This document shows positions 1 to 7,839 of a stretch of 64,000 bases of DNA, in pieces. The translations under genes and the position numbers were made by a program. The DNA comes from Gordonia paraffinivorans NBRC 108238 (lineage in GTDB: Bacteria > Actinomycetota > Actinomycetes > Mycobacteriales > Mycobacteriaceae): positions 35,476 to 99,475 of the forward strand of contig NZ_BAOQ01000009.1 in the NCBI RefSeq assembly GCF_000344155.1, written 5' to 3'. Each line of letters begins with the position of its first letter. Position 1 is the first letter of the stretch. The notes under the pieces are model-generated. The model did not search any database and had not been told where the DNA came from. It was given only the letters and a program-made list of their open reading frames with translations.

Positions 1-56
1 GCCCGCTACCCGCCCACAACCGACGCACTATGACACTCGACGCACTCGCAGCCTGA
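1..56 (+). other. possible 3' end of a gene entering from the left edge (unresolved)
   Basis: Two plus-strand frames are open from the window edge and close early: one ends with TGA at 31-33, the other with TGA at 54-56. Either could be the last codons of a gene lying outside the window, but fewer than twenty residues are visible and I cannot recognise a family or choose between them. Confidence 0.2.
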
Positions 57-234
57 CCCGGACCCGCCGTCAGGGCCGGCACTCGAATCGGGCGCGGACT
101 GGAAAGCCCAACCCCATCAGGGCGTCGAGGGAACCGTGACCACGAGTCCCTCGTCTGATCCACCACCTCGCGCGGGCCGGCGGACCCGCACTCTCAGAAC
201 CGAGGTTCCGCGGGCTGCTCCGGCAGACCGTACG

Positions 235-257
235 TGCTCTTTGAGAACTCAACAGTG
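235..257 (+). promoter_or_regulatory. boxA-like motif resembling actinobacterial rRNA leader/spacer
   Basis: The sequence TGCTCTTTGAGAACTCAACA (235-254), followed by GTG, closely resembles the boxA antitermination element and flanking sequence that I know from 16S leaders and 16S-23S spacers of Rhodococcus, Gordonia and mycobacteria. No 16S, 23S, 5S or tRNA sequence follows it here; the next element is a long hairpin at 280-336. It may be a relic of an rRNA operon boundary or a boxA used by another transcript. The rest of 57-389 contains no gene I can support. Confidence 0.45.
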
Positions 258-279
258 AATAGCGATACGGGTCCACAGA

Positions 280-336
280 CACGGATTCCGTTCGCGCTCA
301 CCGATCCATGTCGGTTGAGCGCGAACGGAATCCGTG
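280..336. terminator. long inverted repeat, probable bidirectional terminator
   Basis: Perfect 21-bp arms at 280-300 and 316-336 flank a 15-nt centre that can itself pair (CCGA 301-304 with TCGG 311-314). The repeat lies 53 bp beyond the stop codon of the minus-strand MpaB-like gene. It has no T-tract, which is common for actinobacterial terminators. It may end both transcription from the left edge and the minus-strand gene. Confidence 0.6.
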
Positions 337-389
337 GAGGTACCGAGTCGATGCGCCCCCAACACCGTCGCCTCGACCCGGCTGGTCGA

Positions 390-1376
390 TCATCGAGAGG
401 CGTACTTGTACGCAGCGCTCTTCTTCTCGCGTCGCTTCATCGCCTGGATGGCGTCGTTGTGTCGGCGGGCGTGGTACGCGAGCGGGAAATAGGTGAGTCG
501 CTCGGGCAGGGTCCGGTAGGCGACCCGTAGCCTGGCGTGGATCTTCTCCAGGTGGCGCTGTTCCTCGTCGGTCCAACCGAGGCCGAGGATCTCGCGCACG
601 CGTGGGTCCATGACCCCGACGGTGGTGAGGTAATTGAAGTTCTGGAAAGGCACCGATGCGGTCGCGGCAACCTTCCGCAGCGCCGGTCGCAGGGGCTTGG
701 GCACCGTCTTCGGGACCGGCGGCGCCGTGCGCATCTGTTCGATCAGTTCGACGGCGACCGGGTGACGCACCAGCTTGTTCTCGATGAAGTCGTCGAAGTA
801 CTCGTCGAACTCCTCGAGGGTCTCCGGATACCCCTTCATGGGGACCTGGAGGATCTTCGCGATGCGCCGGTTGTCGCGGAGCAGCTCCTTGCGTTCCTCC
901 TCGGAGAACTCGCGGCCCAGCATCAAGGGTGCCGCCGTGGTCATCGTCGGGAATGCGGTCGCGATGACCCATGCATAGGCCTCGGGGTTGAGAGCGCTGA
1001 TGTGCTTGCCCTCGGCATTTCGCATCTGGAGCGGCTGGTGAAGTCTGCGCAGACGCTTGCCCTCTTCGATGGCCTCCTGGCCGCCGTAGGTCCAGCGCAG
1101 GACGGAGTCGGCCGAGCGGATTGCGCGTCCGACCGGGTCCTTGCGGAAGACCGAGAACTTGTCGACGACGTCGCCGATGACCGGATGCATCACCTGCATC
1201 ACGAACGCAGCGCCGTTGATCGGCAAGAACGTATAAAGCCCCACGAGTTGGGCGGTCAGCGAGTCCGGCGGGATCAACTCGATGTCGGTGTCGCGATGGT
1301 TGATCAGCCGATCCGCAGCCCTCTCGTCGGCCTCGGCCGACGTAGTGGCGACGGACTCGTCGTGTACCGCGGTCAT
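390..1376 (-). CDS. MpaB-type oxygenase family protein (DUF2236)
   Basis: This 328-residue protein matches the MpaB/latex-clearing-protein superfamily (DUF2236), a heme-b-containing oxygenase fold. The region around residues 55-100 has the family pattern of an N-terminal helix with QVMHPVIGDVV followed by DPVGRAIRSADSVLRWTYG, and a long all-helical C-terminus. Known members cleave polyisoprene (Lcp) or the side chain of mycophenolic acid, but most actinobacterial paralogues have no assigned substrate, so none is claimed. I see no signal peptide, so it is probably cytoplasmic. The start is ATG at 1376. It stands alone, 120 bp after the VOC gene on the same strand. Confidence 0.8.
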   Translation of the reverse strand: MTAVHDESVATTSAEADERAADRLINHRDTDIELIPPDSLTAQLVGLYTFLPINGAAFVMQVMHPVIGDVVDKFSVFRKDPVGRAIRSADSVLRWTYGGQEAIEEGKRLRRLHQPLQMRNAEGKHISALNPEAYAWVIATAFPTMTTAAPLMLGREFSEEERKELLRDNRRIAKILQVPMKGYPETLEEFDEYFDDFIENKLVRHPVAVELIEQMRTAPPVPKTVPKPLRPALRKVAATASVPFQNFNYLTTVGVMDPRVREILGLGWTDEEQRHLEKIHARLRVAYRTLPERLTYFPLAYHARRHNDAIQAMKRREKKSAAYKYASR

Positions 1377-1496
1377 GACACCCCTATCTCGACCGAAGCC
1401 GCTTTCGACAACATTCGTAGTCAGATTAGCGCAGCAGACGTCGAAAGGACAGACTCAGCTTGTGGACCGGCGACGCACCCCGCGACGTACGAGGGT

Positions 1497-2267
1497 TCAG
1501 GCCGGTCCGATGACGACGGTTCGGGTTCCGAGCGCACGCTCGCGAACGGTGAAGATGCGGGTGCCCTTCTTGCGTCCGGCGCGGATCTCACTGACATCGA
1601 GTCCTACGTCCGACAACCGCGCGTGGGTGACCTCGATGTCGGGCGCCCGCCACGCGACACCCCAGAGCGATGCGGCTGCCGAAGGGGCAGGGGTGTCCGC
1701 CGCACGGATACCGGTGACCACCTCGACGATGAGGTCGTCGGCGCGGAAGAAGAGCTGACGAGCAGCGTCGCCGATCGGCTGGTCGAGCCGGAAGTCCAGC
1801 CCGAAGACGCCGCCCAACAGCGCGACGGCGCGGTCACGGTCGTCGCCGGCGAAGACGAGATGGTCCATCCCGGTGATGTCGCCGACCGGGATCGGCTCGG
1901 AGCCCGAGGCCTCGGCGATCCCGAGTGGCGTCGTCTCCCCCACCGGACCGGGATCAGATTGGCCGTCGGACACCGGGAAGCCCCGTCGGATCAGGAGCCG
2001 CCGGGCCGCGGCCAGATCGTCGACGGTGAAGTACACACGATGCTCGGCGTCGAACGCCGCATCGCCCTCGGCGTCGGCGCCGGCGGATTCGCGTAGGCGC
2101 AGCTCCGTATTGCCGACGACCACGGAGAACGAGTCTCCTCCCGACGACGAACCGTCCGGAAGGCCCAGGAGCGCGGCGTGTGCTCGCGCGGTGTCGGCGG
2201 TGTTCGGGCAGGCGAGTTCGACGAGCACGGTCGGCACGGGACGGGATGACGAGATCGGCGGGATCAC
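1497..2267 (-). CDS. VOC (glyoxalase/bleomycin-resistance superfamily) protein
   Basis: This 256-residue protein has two tandem betaalphabetabetabeta-type modules, residues about 10-115 and 130-255. The second opens with GMDHLVFAGDD, a typical VOC strand with a potential metal-binding His, and contains LFFRADDLIVEVV. VOC proteins include dioxygenases, epimerases and resistance proteins; the ligand here cannot be predicted. Translation starts at GTG 2267, overlapping the stop codon of the upstream small gene as GTGA, so the two are probably translationally coupled. Confidence 0.75.
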   Translation of the reverse strand: MIPPISSSRPVPTVLVELACPNTADTARAHAALLGLPDGSSSGGDSFSVVVGNTELRLRESAGADAEGDAAFDAEHRVYFTVDDLAAARRLLIRRGFPVSDGQSDPGPVGETTPLGIAEASGSEPIPVGDITGMDHLVFAGDDRDRAVALLGGVFGLDFRLDQPIGDAARQLFFRADDLIVEVVTGIRAADTPAPSAAASLWGVAWRAPDIEVTHARLSDVGLDVSEIRAGRKKGTRIFTVRERALGTRTVVIGPA

Positions 2268-2593
2268 CGCTTCTTCTTACCCTTCCGCCGACGGACGGGC
2301 GCTATCGGCCGGTGGGTCAGCTGCGCCGAACTGGTGATGTGCCATCGGCCGCACGCGCACTCGTAGTAGCGCAGACTCACGGTCCCGAAGGTCCGCGCCT
2401 TGATCCGTTCGATGCTGTCCATCGCCGCGGCCGGCGAGGTGAACGGGAGTTTGTCGGGTGTGGGGCAGTCAGGGAGTTCGGCACGGCGGGCGGATCGCTC
2501 TGCTCGACGGTTCTCCATCAGCTCGCGGTATGCCGTGCGTGCCTCGATCTCGCGATAGAACGCTTCGAGTTCGTCGTCGGAGAAGGGCACCAC
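2264..2593 (-). CDS. small conserved-type protein with CxC near the C-terminus
   Basis: The product has 109 residues: an acidic and charged N-terminal helical half (residues 1-45), then LRYYECACGRWHITS around residues 74-88 and a very basic tail (RRRKGKKKR). The Cys-x-Cys plus His spacing suggests a minimal metal site, and the tail suggests nucleic-acid binding; both are inference. I do not recognise a named family. The start is GTG at 2593 (GTG at 2590 is an alternative). Its stop overlaps the start of the VOC gene by GTGA. Confidence 0.6.
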   Translation of the reverse strand: MVPFSDDELEAFYREIEARTAYRELMENRRAERSARRAELPDCPTPDKLPFTSPAAAMDSIERIKARTFGTVSLRYYECACGRWHITSSAQLTHRPIAPVRRRKGKKKR

Positions 2594-2625
2594 CCGATTA
2601 TCCCCGCCGACGGCGATGGCGTGGA

Positions 2626-2847
2626 TCAGCGGGCCATCCAGAGGCGACGTTTGATCACCTGGCGCATACGACGCAGTTCGGAGTCGCTGAGGGTTTCCGG
2701 CGGATCGGTGTCGACAAGGCGGTCGAGTTCGGCGAAGAAGTCACGGTCGGACACCCCGAACTGTTCGGTGATCTGCTTGGCCGACCCCCCGCCGAGCGGG
2801 TACCAGTTCTTCTCGAACTGGATCATCTGCAGCTGCTTGTCGTTCAT
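2626..2847 (-). CDS. DUF3263-like small protein
   Basis: The 73-residue protein has the DUF3263 pattern: an aromatic-rich start (QMIQFEKNWYPLGGGSAKQI), a helix-turn-helix-like segment (EQFGVSDRDFFAELDRLVD), and a basic C-terminal helix (RRMRQVIKRRLW). These proteins are widespread in mycobacteria and relatives and look like small DNA-binding proteins, but no role is established. The frame is open for another 57 codons upstream, but that extension has a different, low-similarity composition. I therefore chose ATG 2847, preceded by GGTGGTGAGG. The 2848-3062 interval upstream has no gene. Confidence 0.65.
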   Translation of the reverse strand: MNDKQLQMIQFEKNWYPLGGGSAKQITEQFGVSDRDFFAELDRLVDTDPPETLSDSELRRMRQVIKRRLWMAR

Positions 2848-3012
2848 CCTCACCACCGGCTCGTGTTCGTGCTGGACCCGGGGACGCGCAGTGGTTCGGG
2901 GCCCCTCCACCCACGCACCAACGTGACGCACGTCACCAACGTCGTCCTTTGTACACCGGACACCCGCCGGATGACAGGAGGTCGCGCAGAGTGATTCAAA
3001 CGTGTCCGAAAG

Positions 3013-3033
3013 GTTCATGGAACCGTCATGAAC
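3013..3033. repeat. short inverted repeat downstream of the DUF475 gene
   Basis: GTTCATG (3013-3019) and CATGAAC (3027-3033) form a 7-bp stem with a 7-nt loop, 30 bp past the stop of the minus-strand DUF475 gene. It could be a weak terminator or a protein-binding site; nothing decides between them. Confidence 0.3.
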
Positions 3034-3062
3034 AGCCCGGCGAAAGGTCGAGACGAAATCCG

Positions 3063-4208
3063 TCAGGCGTTCACCGACGAGGGCGACTTGCGCTGGGCGT
3101 CACGCCGATTCGCGCGGATGCTGCTGGCCAGGGAGGCGCCGATGAAAGCGACCCCGACGAGTCCGGTGACGATCTCGTCGATCTCGTACTCGACGCCGAG
3201 GAGCAGGATGACCGCCAGGGCACCGATCGCCCAGTGCGCACCGTGTTCGAGGTAGCGGTACTCCGACAGCGTGCCCTTGCGGACGAGGTAGATCGTGATG
3301 GATCGGACGAACATCGCGCCGATGAAACCGAGGCCCAGGGCGATGATGATCGGGTCCGAGGTGATGGCGAAGGCGCCGATGACGCCGTCGAAGGAGAACG
3401 ACGCGTCGAGGACCTCGAGATAGAGGAAGAGGAAGAAGCCGGCCTTGCCCGCCGCCTTGGTGACCGGCGTCGGTCCGCGGCGTCCGGCGGCGGACTCCCC
3501 TGCCCCGTCTTCCGCCGCTCCGTCTTGAGCTGGCTGGTCGTCGGGCCCGTCGGACATGAACAGCGAACTCAGTCCGTCCACGGTGATGTAGGTGACGATG
3601 CCCAGGATTCCGGCGATCAGCACGGTCGACCGGATGCCGTCCGCGGCCAGGTACTCGGCCGCCAGCACGAGGGACAGCGCGGCGAGCACGACGGGCAGCT
3701 GTTCGAGCTTGCCGATCTTGGCGAGCGGGTGCTCGAGCCACGTGAGCCATTTGGGCTCACGGTCGGTGAGCACGAAGTTCAGGAACAGCATCAGCAGGAA
3801 CATGCCCCCGAAGGCCGCGATCTGGGGATGGGCCTCGGTCAGGATGGTCTCGTAGCTGGGTCGGCCGTCGGCGAAGTGACTCTGACCGTCCGGCGGCGGA
3901 TTGGTGGCGAGCCGCAGTGCCTCGGCAGGGTCGAGGCCGCCGGTGATCCACACGATGAGCAACGGGAACAGCAGGCGCATGCCGAACACCGCGATGAGGA
4001 CGCCGACGGTCAGGAACATGCGTTGCCAGAACGCGGTCATCCGCTCGAGGATGGTCGCGTTGATGACGGCGTTGTCGAAGGACAGCGAGACCTCGAGGAT
4101 GCCGAGGATCGCGCACAGCGCCAGGCCCGTCCAGCCCATGTAGAGGTACGCCACCACCAACGTGATGATCGTGACCACGAAGGAGAGGCCGAAGATGCGG
4201 GCGATCAC
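3063..4208 (-). CDS. DUF475 (TerC-superfamily) integral membrane protein
   Basis: This 381-residue membrane protein has about eight or nine hydrophobic segments. It carries the paired DUF475/TerC signatures ILGILEVSLSFDNAVINA (about residue 35) and LEVLDASFSFDGVIGAFAI (about residue 262). The acidic residues in these near-repeats (E..SFDN, E..DASFSFDG) are the conserved intramembrane acids of the LysE/TerC fold, thought to bind metal ions. A hydrophilic, Gly/Asp/Glu-rich linker (about 220-248) separates the halves. Family function is unsettled; metal-ion transport or tolerance is the usual suggestion. The GTG start at 4208 overlaps the stop of the upstream Cys-rich gene (GTGA). Confidence 0.8.
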   Translation of the reverse strand: MIARIFGLSFVVTIITLVVAYLYMGWTGLALCAILGILEVSLSFDNAVINATILERMTAFWQRMFLTVGVLIAVFGMRLLFPLLIVWITGGLDPAEALRLATNPPPDGQSHFADGRPSYETILTEAHPQIAAFGGMFLLMLFLNFVLTDREPKWLTWLEHPLAKIGKLEQLPVVLAALSLVLAAEYLAADGIRSTVLIAGILGIVTYITVDGLSSLFMSDGPDDQPAQDGAAEDGAGESAAGRRGPTPVTKAAGKAGFFLFLYLEVLDASFSFDGVIGAFAITSDPIIIALGLGFIGAMFVRSITIYLVRKGTLSEYRYLEHGAHWAIGALAVILLLGVEYEIDEIVTGLVGVAFIGASLASSIRANRRDAQRKSPSSVNA

Positions 4209-4546
4209 CGGAGCCTCTCGGCTTCCTTCGCGAGTTCGAGCAGGGCGTCGGTCAGTTCGGCGAGGACCTCGTGGTCGGCGCGTTCGGCGACGGCCGTGCC
4301 GAGGTCCTCGGCGGCGCAGCGCAACGCGAACATGCGATCGCCGAAGTCGGCGGCCTCCGCGGGCGTGAGGATGACCGCGTCGGCGGGAATGCTGGTGCCC
4401 TCGAGTTGCGTTCTCTGTTCATAGGCGCGCTGCCTGCAGGACCGTTTGCAGTACTTGCGACGCCGTCCGAGCTCGGAATCGACCATCATCGAGCCGCACC
4501 ACGCACATGCGTACGGGCGGCGCCGGTGACGGGACGGCTGTTCCAC
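4205..4546 (-). CDS. small zinc-finger-like protein coupled to the DUF475 gene
   Basis: The product has 113 residues. Its N-terminus (residues 8-40) has CAWCGSMM followed by KYCKRSCRQRAYEQR, a four-cysteine arrangement (CxxC...CxxxC) typical of a small treble-clef or zinc-ribbon knuckle. The rest is helical and acidic (DALLELAKEAERLR). I know similar short proteins in many actinobacteria but no assigned function. It starts at GTG 4546 and ends inside the start codon of the DUF475 gene, so the two are probably expressed together. A TACGGT hexamer eight bases upstream may be its -10 element. Confidence 0.65.
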   Translation of the reverse strand: MEQPSRHRRRPYACAWCGSMMVDSELGRRRKYCKRSCRQRAYEQRTQLEGTSIPADAVILTPAEAADFGDRMFALRCAAEDLGTAVAERADHEVLAELTDALLELAKEAERLR

Positions 4547-4690
4547 AACGAAAGACCGTACCCCTTTTCCGGGATCGGACCGCGGTACGGCACGTCGGGT
4601 GGCCGCCGGAGCTGAAGACCGCCGCCGGAGCCCGGGTTACGGGCGAAAGCGCGGTTGACCGGCAATGACGTCCAGGAGGTCGGATGCGCG

Positions 4691-4696
4691 TAGAAT
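4691..4696 (+). promoter_or_regulatory. candidate -10 element for rbpA
   Basis: TAGAAT fits the actinobacterial -10 consensus TANNNT and is the best match in the 255-bp gap before rbpA. It would give a leader of about 100 nt. No convincing -35 hexamer stands at the usual distance, so support is weak. The rest of the 4547-4801 gap holds nothing else I can identify. Confidence 0.25.
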
Positions 4697-4801
4697 GTTT
4701 CTGTTGACGACTCAGTTGTTGGGTTCGATGGTGAACACCACGCGAACACGCTGAGAGATCCGGCAAACTGAGAATCTGAGGAAGTCTGAGAGGAACCCTT
4801 C

Positions 4802-5146
4802 ATGGCAGATCGAGTACTTCGGGGTAGCCGCCTCGGTGCGGTGAGCTACGAGACCGATCGCGACCACGATCTCGCGCCGCGTCGCATCGTCCAGTACCGC
4901 ACCGACAATGGTGAGATCTTCGACATCCCGTTCGCCGACGACGCCGAGGTCCCCGCGACCTGGCCGTGCAAGAACGGTATGGAAGGCAAGCTGCTCGAGG
5001 GCGCAGCGCCCGAGGAGAAGAAGACCAAGCCGCCGCGCACCCACTGGGACATGCTGCTCGAGCGTCGTACCGAGGAAGAGCTCGAGGTTCTCCTCAACGA
5101 GCGTCTCGAACTCCTTCGGCAGCGCCGCAAGGGCGCGTCGCACTGA
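4802..5146 (+). CDS. rbpA: RNA polymerase-binding protein RbpA
   Basis: RbpA binds the sigma subunit and core RNA polymerase and stabilises promoter open complexes; it is essential in mycobacteria. The 114-residue protein has the family layout: an N-terminal tail (MADRVLRGSRLGAVSYETD), a core domain with FDIPFADDAEVPATWPC, a basic linker, then a sigma-interacting domain with THWDMLLERRTEEELEVLL. The single core Cys (residue about 57) is the usual remnant of the zinc-binding form. ATG 4802 follows GAGAGGAA. It stands alone and converges on ppm1 across a strong terminator. Confidence 0.97.
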   Translation: MADRVLRGSRLGAVSYETDRDHDLAPRRIVQYRTDNGEIFDIPFADDAEVPATWPCKNGMEGKLLEGAAPEEKKTKPPRTHWDMLLERRTEEELEVLLNERLELLRQRRKGASH

Positions 5147-5167
5147 GCGCGAACCCCTAACCGAACA

Positions 5168-5214
5168 CAGAAGCGTGGGCCCGGCAGGACGAACCTGCCG
5201 GGCCCACGCTTCTG
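5168..5214. terminator. strong bidirectional terminator between rbpA and ppm1
   Basis: A perfect 21-bp stem (5168-5188 with 5194-5214) closes on a 5-nt loop (ACGAA). It lies 21 bp after the rbpA stop and 53 bp before the ppm1 stop, exactly where a shared terminator for convergent genes is expected. Confidence 0.85.
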
Positions 5215-5267
5215 ATCTCGCGAATCCGAGGTCTCGGGATGTCTCCGGGAACGAAGTGCCCTCGGGC

Positions 5268-6089
5268 CTACTTGTTCCTGAGCACACCCAGCCGTTCGAG
5301 TCGGCTCTGGATACCCCAGCGGGCCACCATCGTGAACGCCTCGGACATGACCCCGCCGCTCATCTTGGAGACGCCGATCTCGCGCTCGGTGAACGTGATC
5401 GGCACCTCCCGGACGTCGAAGCCGGCGCGGACCGTGCGCCAGGCCAGGTCGATCTGGAAGCAGTAGCCGGCCGATTCGACCGAGTCGAGCCCGATCTTCT
5501 CCAGGACGCCGCGACGGTACGCGCGGAAGCCGGCGGTGATGTCGTTGATCTTGGCGCCGAGCGCTAGCCGGGCGTAGGTGTTGGCGCCGCGCGACAGGAA
5601 CTCGCGGTGCTTGGGCCAGTTGACGAGCTCGCCGCCCGGCACGTAGCGCGAACCGATGGCCAGGTCGGCGCCGGCGTTGATCGCCTCGAACAGGCGATGG
5701 AGCTGCTCGGGGGCGTGGCTGCCGTCGGCGTCCATCTCGACGATGACCGGGTAATCGCGTGCCAGCCCCCAGGCGAAGCCCGCGAGGTAGGCCTTGCCGA
5801 GCCCGTCCTTCTCCTTGCGGTGCAGAACGTGGAGCCGGCCGGCCTCGGCGTCTGCGCGGGCCAACTCGTCGGCCACCTCGCCGGTGCCGTCAGGGCTGGA
5901 GTCGTCGACGACCAGCAGGTGCGCACCGGGAAGGGCTTTCTGGAGGCGCTCGACGATCACGGGCAGGTTGTCGCGCTCGTTGAAGGTCGGAACGACGACC
6001 AGCGCACCCGTTCCGTCGTTGCCGACCACGGGAGTCGGCGAGTCACCCGACGGGCGCGGCCCTGTCGTGGCGTCAATCCCCGATGCCAT
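5268..6089 (-). CDS. ppm1: polyprenol-phosphate mannosyltransferase (Ppm1 catalytic domain)
   Basis: Ppm1 transfers mannose from GDP-mannose to polyprenol phosphate at the inner face of the membrane. The lipid-linked mannose feeds PIM, lipomannan and lipoarabinomannan synthesis and protein mannosylation. The 273-residue protein is a GT-A fold, GT2 family: [10 protein letters not shown] (32-41), VDDSSPDGT (61-69), the DAD metal motif at 120-122, and a GFRAYRR acceptor-loop region. There is no C-terminal membrane anchor. In M. tuberculosis this domain is fused to an Lnt domain; here it is a separate gene overlapping the lnt stop by 17 bp. ATG 6089 has a good Shine-Dalgarno sequence (AAGGAG). 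Confidence 0.95.
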   Translation of the reverse strand: MASGIDATTGPRPSGDSPTPVVGNDGTGALVVVPTFNERDNLPVIVERLQKALPGAHLLVVDDSSPDGTGEVADELARADAEAGRLHVLHRKEKDGLGKAYLAGFAWGLARDYPVIVEMDADGSHAPEQLHRLFEAINAGADLAIGSRYVPGGELVNWPKHREFLSRGANTYARLALGAKINDITAGFRAYRRGVLEKIGLDSVESAGYCFQIDLAWRTVRAGFDVREVPITFTEREIGVSKMSGGVMSEAFTMVARWGIQSRLERLGVLRNK

Positions 6090-7839
6090 CGAGCTCCTTA
6101 GTGTCGTCGGACGCCCGAGCGGCGTCCCTGCGGGACATCAGTGTGAACCTAGTACGCGATCCCAACGCAAACAAAAGACCACCCACGGCGACGACGATGG
6201 CCAGTGCCTCCGGCCACACCCCGAGACGGGTGGCGAGGGTCTGGTCGTCGTGGAGGGGAAGCGTGCTGGTCAGCACGTCCGGGGTGAAGATGCCCGATTG
6301 TTCCGAGATCGAGCCATCGGCGGCGATGATGGCGCTCACACCGCTCGTGGCGGCGACGACCACGGCACGTCCGTGTTCGACGGCACGCACCTGCGACATC
6401 GCCAGCTGCTGGTAGGTCATCTCGGTGCGGCCGAAGGTCGCGTTGTTGGTGGGCACGAACAGCATCTGCGCGCCGTCGCGGACCGACTGCCGGGCCGCCC
6501 GGTCGAAGGCGACCTCCCAACAGGTGGCGACACCGACGATGACCTCGGCGGAGTAGCCCGGCACGGTGACCACCGCAGGCCCGCTGCCGGGCCGGAAGTT
6601 GCCGGCGAGGTCGGCGTAGGAGGAGAACAGGCGGAAGAACGGCCGCCACGGCAGGTATTCGCCGAAGGGCTGGACGATGTGCTTGTCGTAGCGGTCGACC
6701 GGGCCCCGCGCGCCGTCCCACACCAGGACCGAGTTGGTGGGTCGGCCGTCGGGATTGCGCAGCAGGGTTCCGACGAGGATGGGTGCGTCGACCGCCTCCG
6801 ACGCGGCGGTGATCGATTCCGCGGCGTCGGCGTTGTCGACCGGAGAGATGTCCGAGGCGTTCTCCGGCCACATCACGAAGTCGGGGTGCGGCGCGAGACC
6901 GTCGTCGATCGCCTGACCGTATTGCAGAGTGGTCCGCACGTGGTTGTCGAGCACGGCGCGGCGCTGGGCGTTGAAGTCCAGGCCGAGTCGCGGCACGTTG
7001 CCCTGCACCGCCGCGATGCGCACCTTCGATCCCGAGATGGTGCGGTCGATCGTGGACGGGGTCAACGCGATCGCCGCGACCGGTGCGAGCAACGCGATCG
7101 CCACGGCCAGGGTGCCGGCACGGACGAGGCCGGTCGGCTGGTCGGCGGCGACGGGGCGCGCCTTGGCCGCCGAGCGTCTCAGCGCAGAGGCCAGGATCAT
7201 CAGCACCCACGCGACCGAGGCGCCGAACAACGCGACCCCGGCCGACAGACCGGGGGCTCCCACCACCGACGCCAGCGGCAGCAGCGGGCCGTCGACCTGA
7301 CTGAAAGCGACTCTCCCCCATGGGAAACCGCCGAACGGGAAGGACGAGCGGAGTGCTTCGACCAGCACCCAGGACAGCGTGAACCACACCGGCGGCAGCG
7401 GGAGTCGCGTCGTCAGGGTCGCGATCGCGCCGAACAGTGCGAGGTATACGGCGAGCGCCGCCGACAGCGCGATCCACGGCAGCGGACCGACGTACTCCCC
7501 CACCCACGGCAGCAGCGGCAGGAAGAAGGACAGACCGAAGACGAAGCCGAGCCACGCGCCGGTGCGCACTCGCGGCCTGCCCACGTAGAGGGCCGCGAAC
7601 AGCATGCCGAGGGAGAGAACGGCGAGGAACCAGAGATTGCGGGGCGGGAAGGCGGCCCACATGGCGACACCCGACGCGACCGACACCAGAGTCCGCCAGG
7701 CCCAGTCGACGGTGAGCGAGTCGCGCCCGATCCGGAACCGGCGACGACGGCCGCCGGGCCCGGAACCGGCGACCTCGGCACCGCCGGGTTCCGAGGCCTG
7801 CGGGGTACCCGTCACATCCGACGGAGGGGCTCCGTTCAC
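6073..7839 (-). CDS. lnt: apolipoprotein N-acyltransferase
   Basis: Lnt adds the third acyl chain to the N-terminal cysteine of lipoproteins in the membrane. The protein has 588 residues from GTG 7839: a hydrophilic N-tail, about six membrane segments (residues 50-260), then a periplasmic nitrilase-like domain (272-540) and a final membrane helix. The nitrilase triad is visible as Glu326 in WPENASD, Lys386 in [12 protein letters not shown] and Cys440 in [10 protein letters not shown]. The start overlaps the upstream amidohydrolase stop by GTGA, and the 3' end overlaps ppm1. Membrane contact between Lnt and Ppm1 is suggested by their fusion in other species. A later GTG at codon 9 is an alternative start. 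Confidence 0.95.
   Translation of the reverse strand: MNGAPPSDVTGTPQASEPGGAEVAGSGPGGRRRRFRIGRDSLTVDWAWRTLVSVASGVAMWAAFPPRNLWFLAVLSLGMLFAALYVGRPRVRTGAWLGFVFGLSFFLPLLPWVGEYVGPLPWIALSAALAVYLALFGAIATLTTRLPLPPVWFTLSWVLVEALRSSFPFGGFPWGRVAFSQVDGPLLPLASVVGAPGLSAGVALFGASVAWVLMILASALRRSAAKARPVAADQPTGLVRAGTLAVAIALLAPVAAIALTPSTIDRTISGSKVRIAAVQGNVPRLGLDFNAQRRAVLDNHVRTTLQYGQAIDDGLAPHPDFVMWPENASDISPVDNADAAESITAASEAVDAPILVGTLLRNPDGRPTNSVLVWDGARGPVDRYDKHIVQPFGEYLPWRPFFRLFSSYADLAGNFRPGSGPAVVTVPGYSAEVIVGVATCWEVAFDRAARQSVRDGAQMLFVPTNNATFGRTEMTYQQLAMSQVRAVEHGRAVVVAATSGVSAIIAADGSISEQSGIFTPDVLTSTLPLHDDQTLATRLGVWPEALAIVVAVGGLLFALGSRTRFTLMSRRDAARASDDTKELDGIGD

Noticed and set aside
235..257. Start of a 16S rRNA gene
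   Set aside because: Only the boxA-like leader matches; the following sequence is a hairpin and a protein gene on the other strand.
2848..3018. N-terminal extension of the DUF3263-like protein
   Set aside because: Family similarity begins at MNDKQLQ; the extension has unrelated composition and an internal ATG with a purine-rich leader is available.
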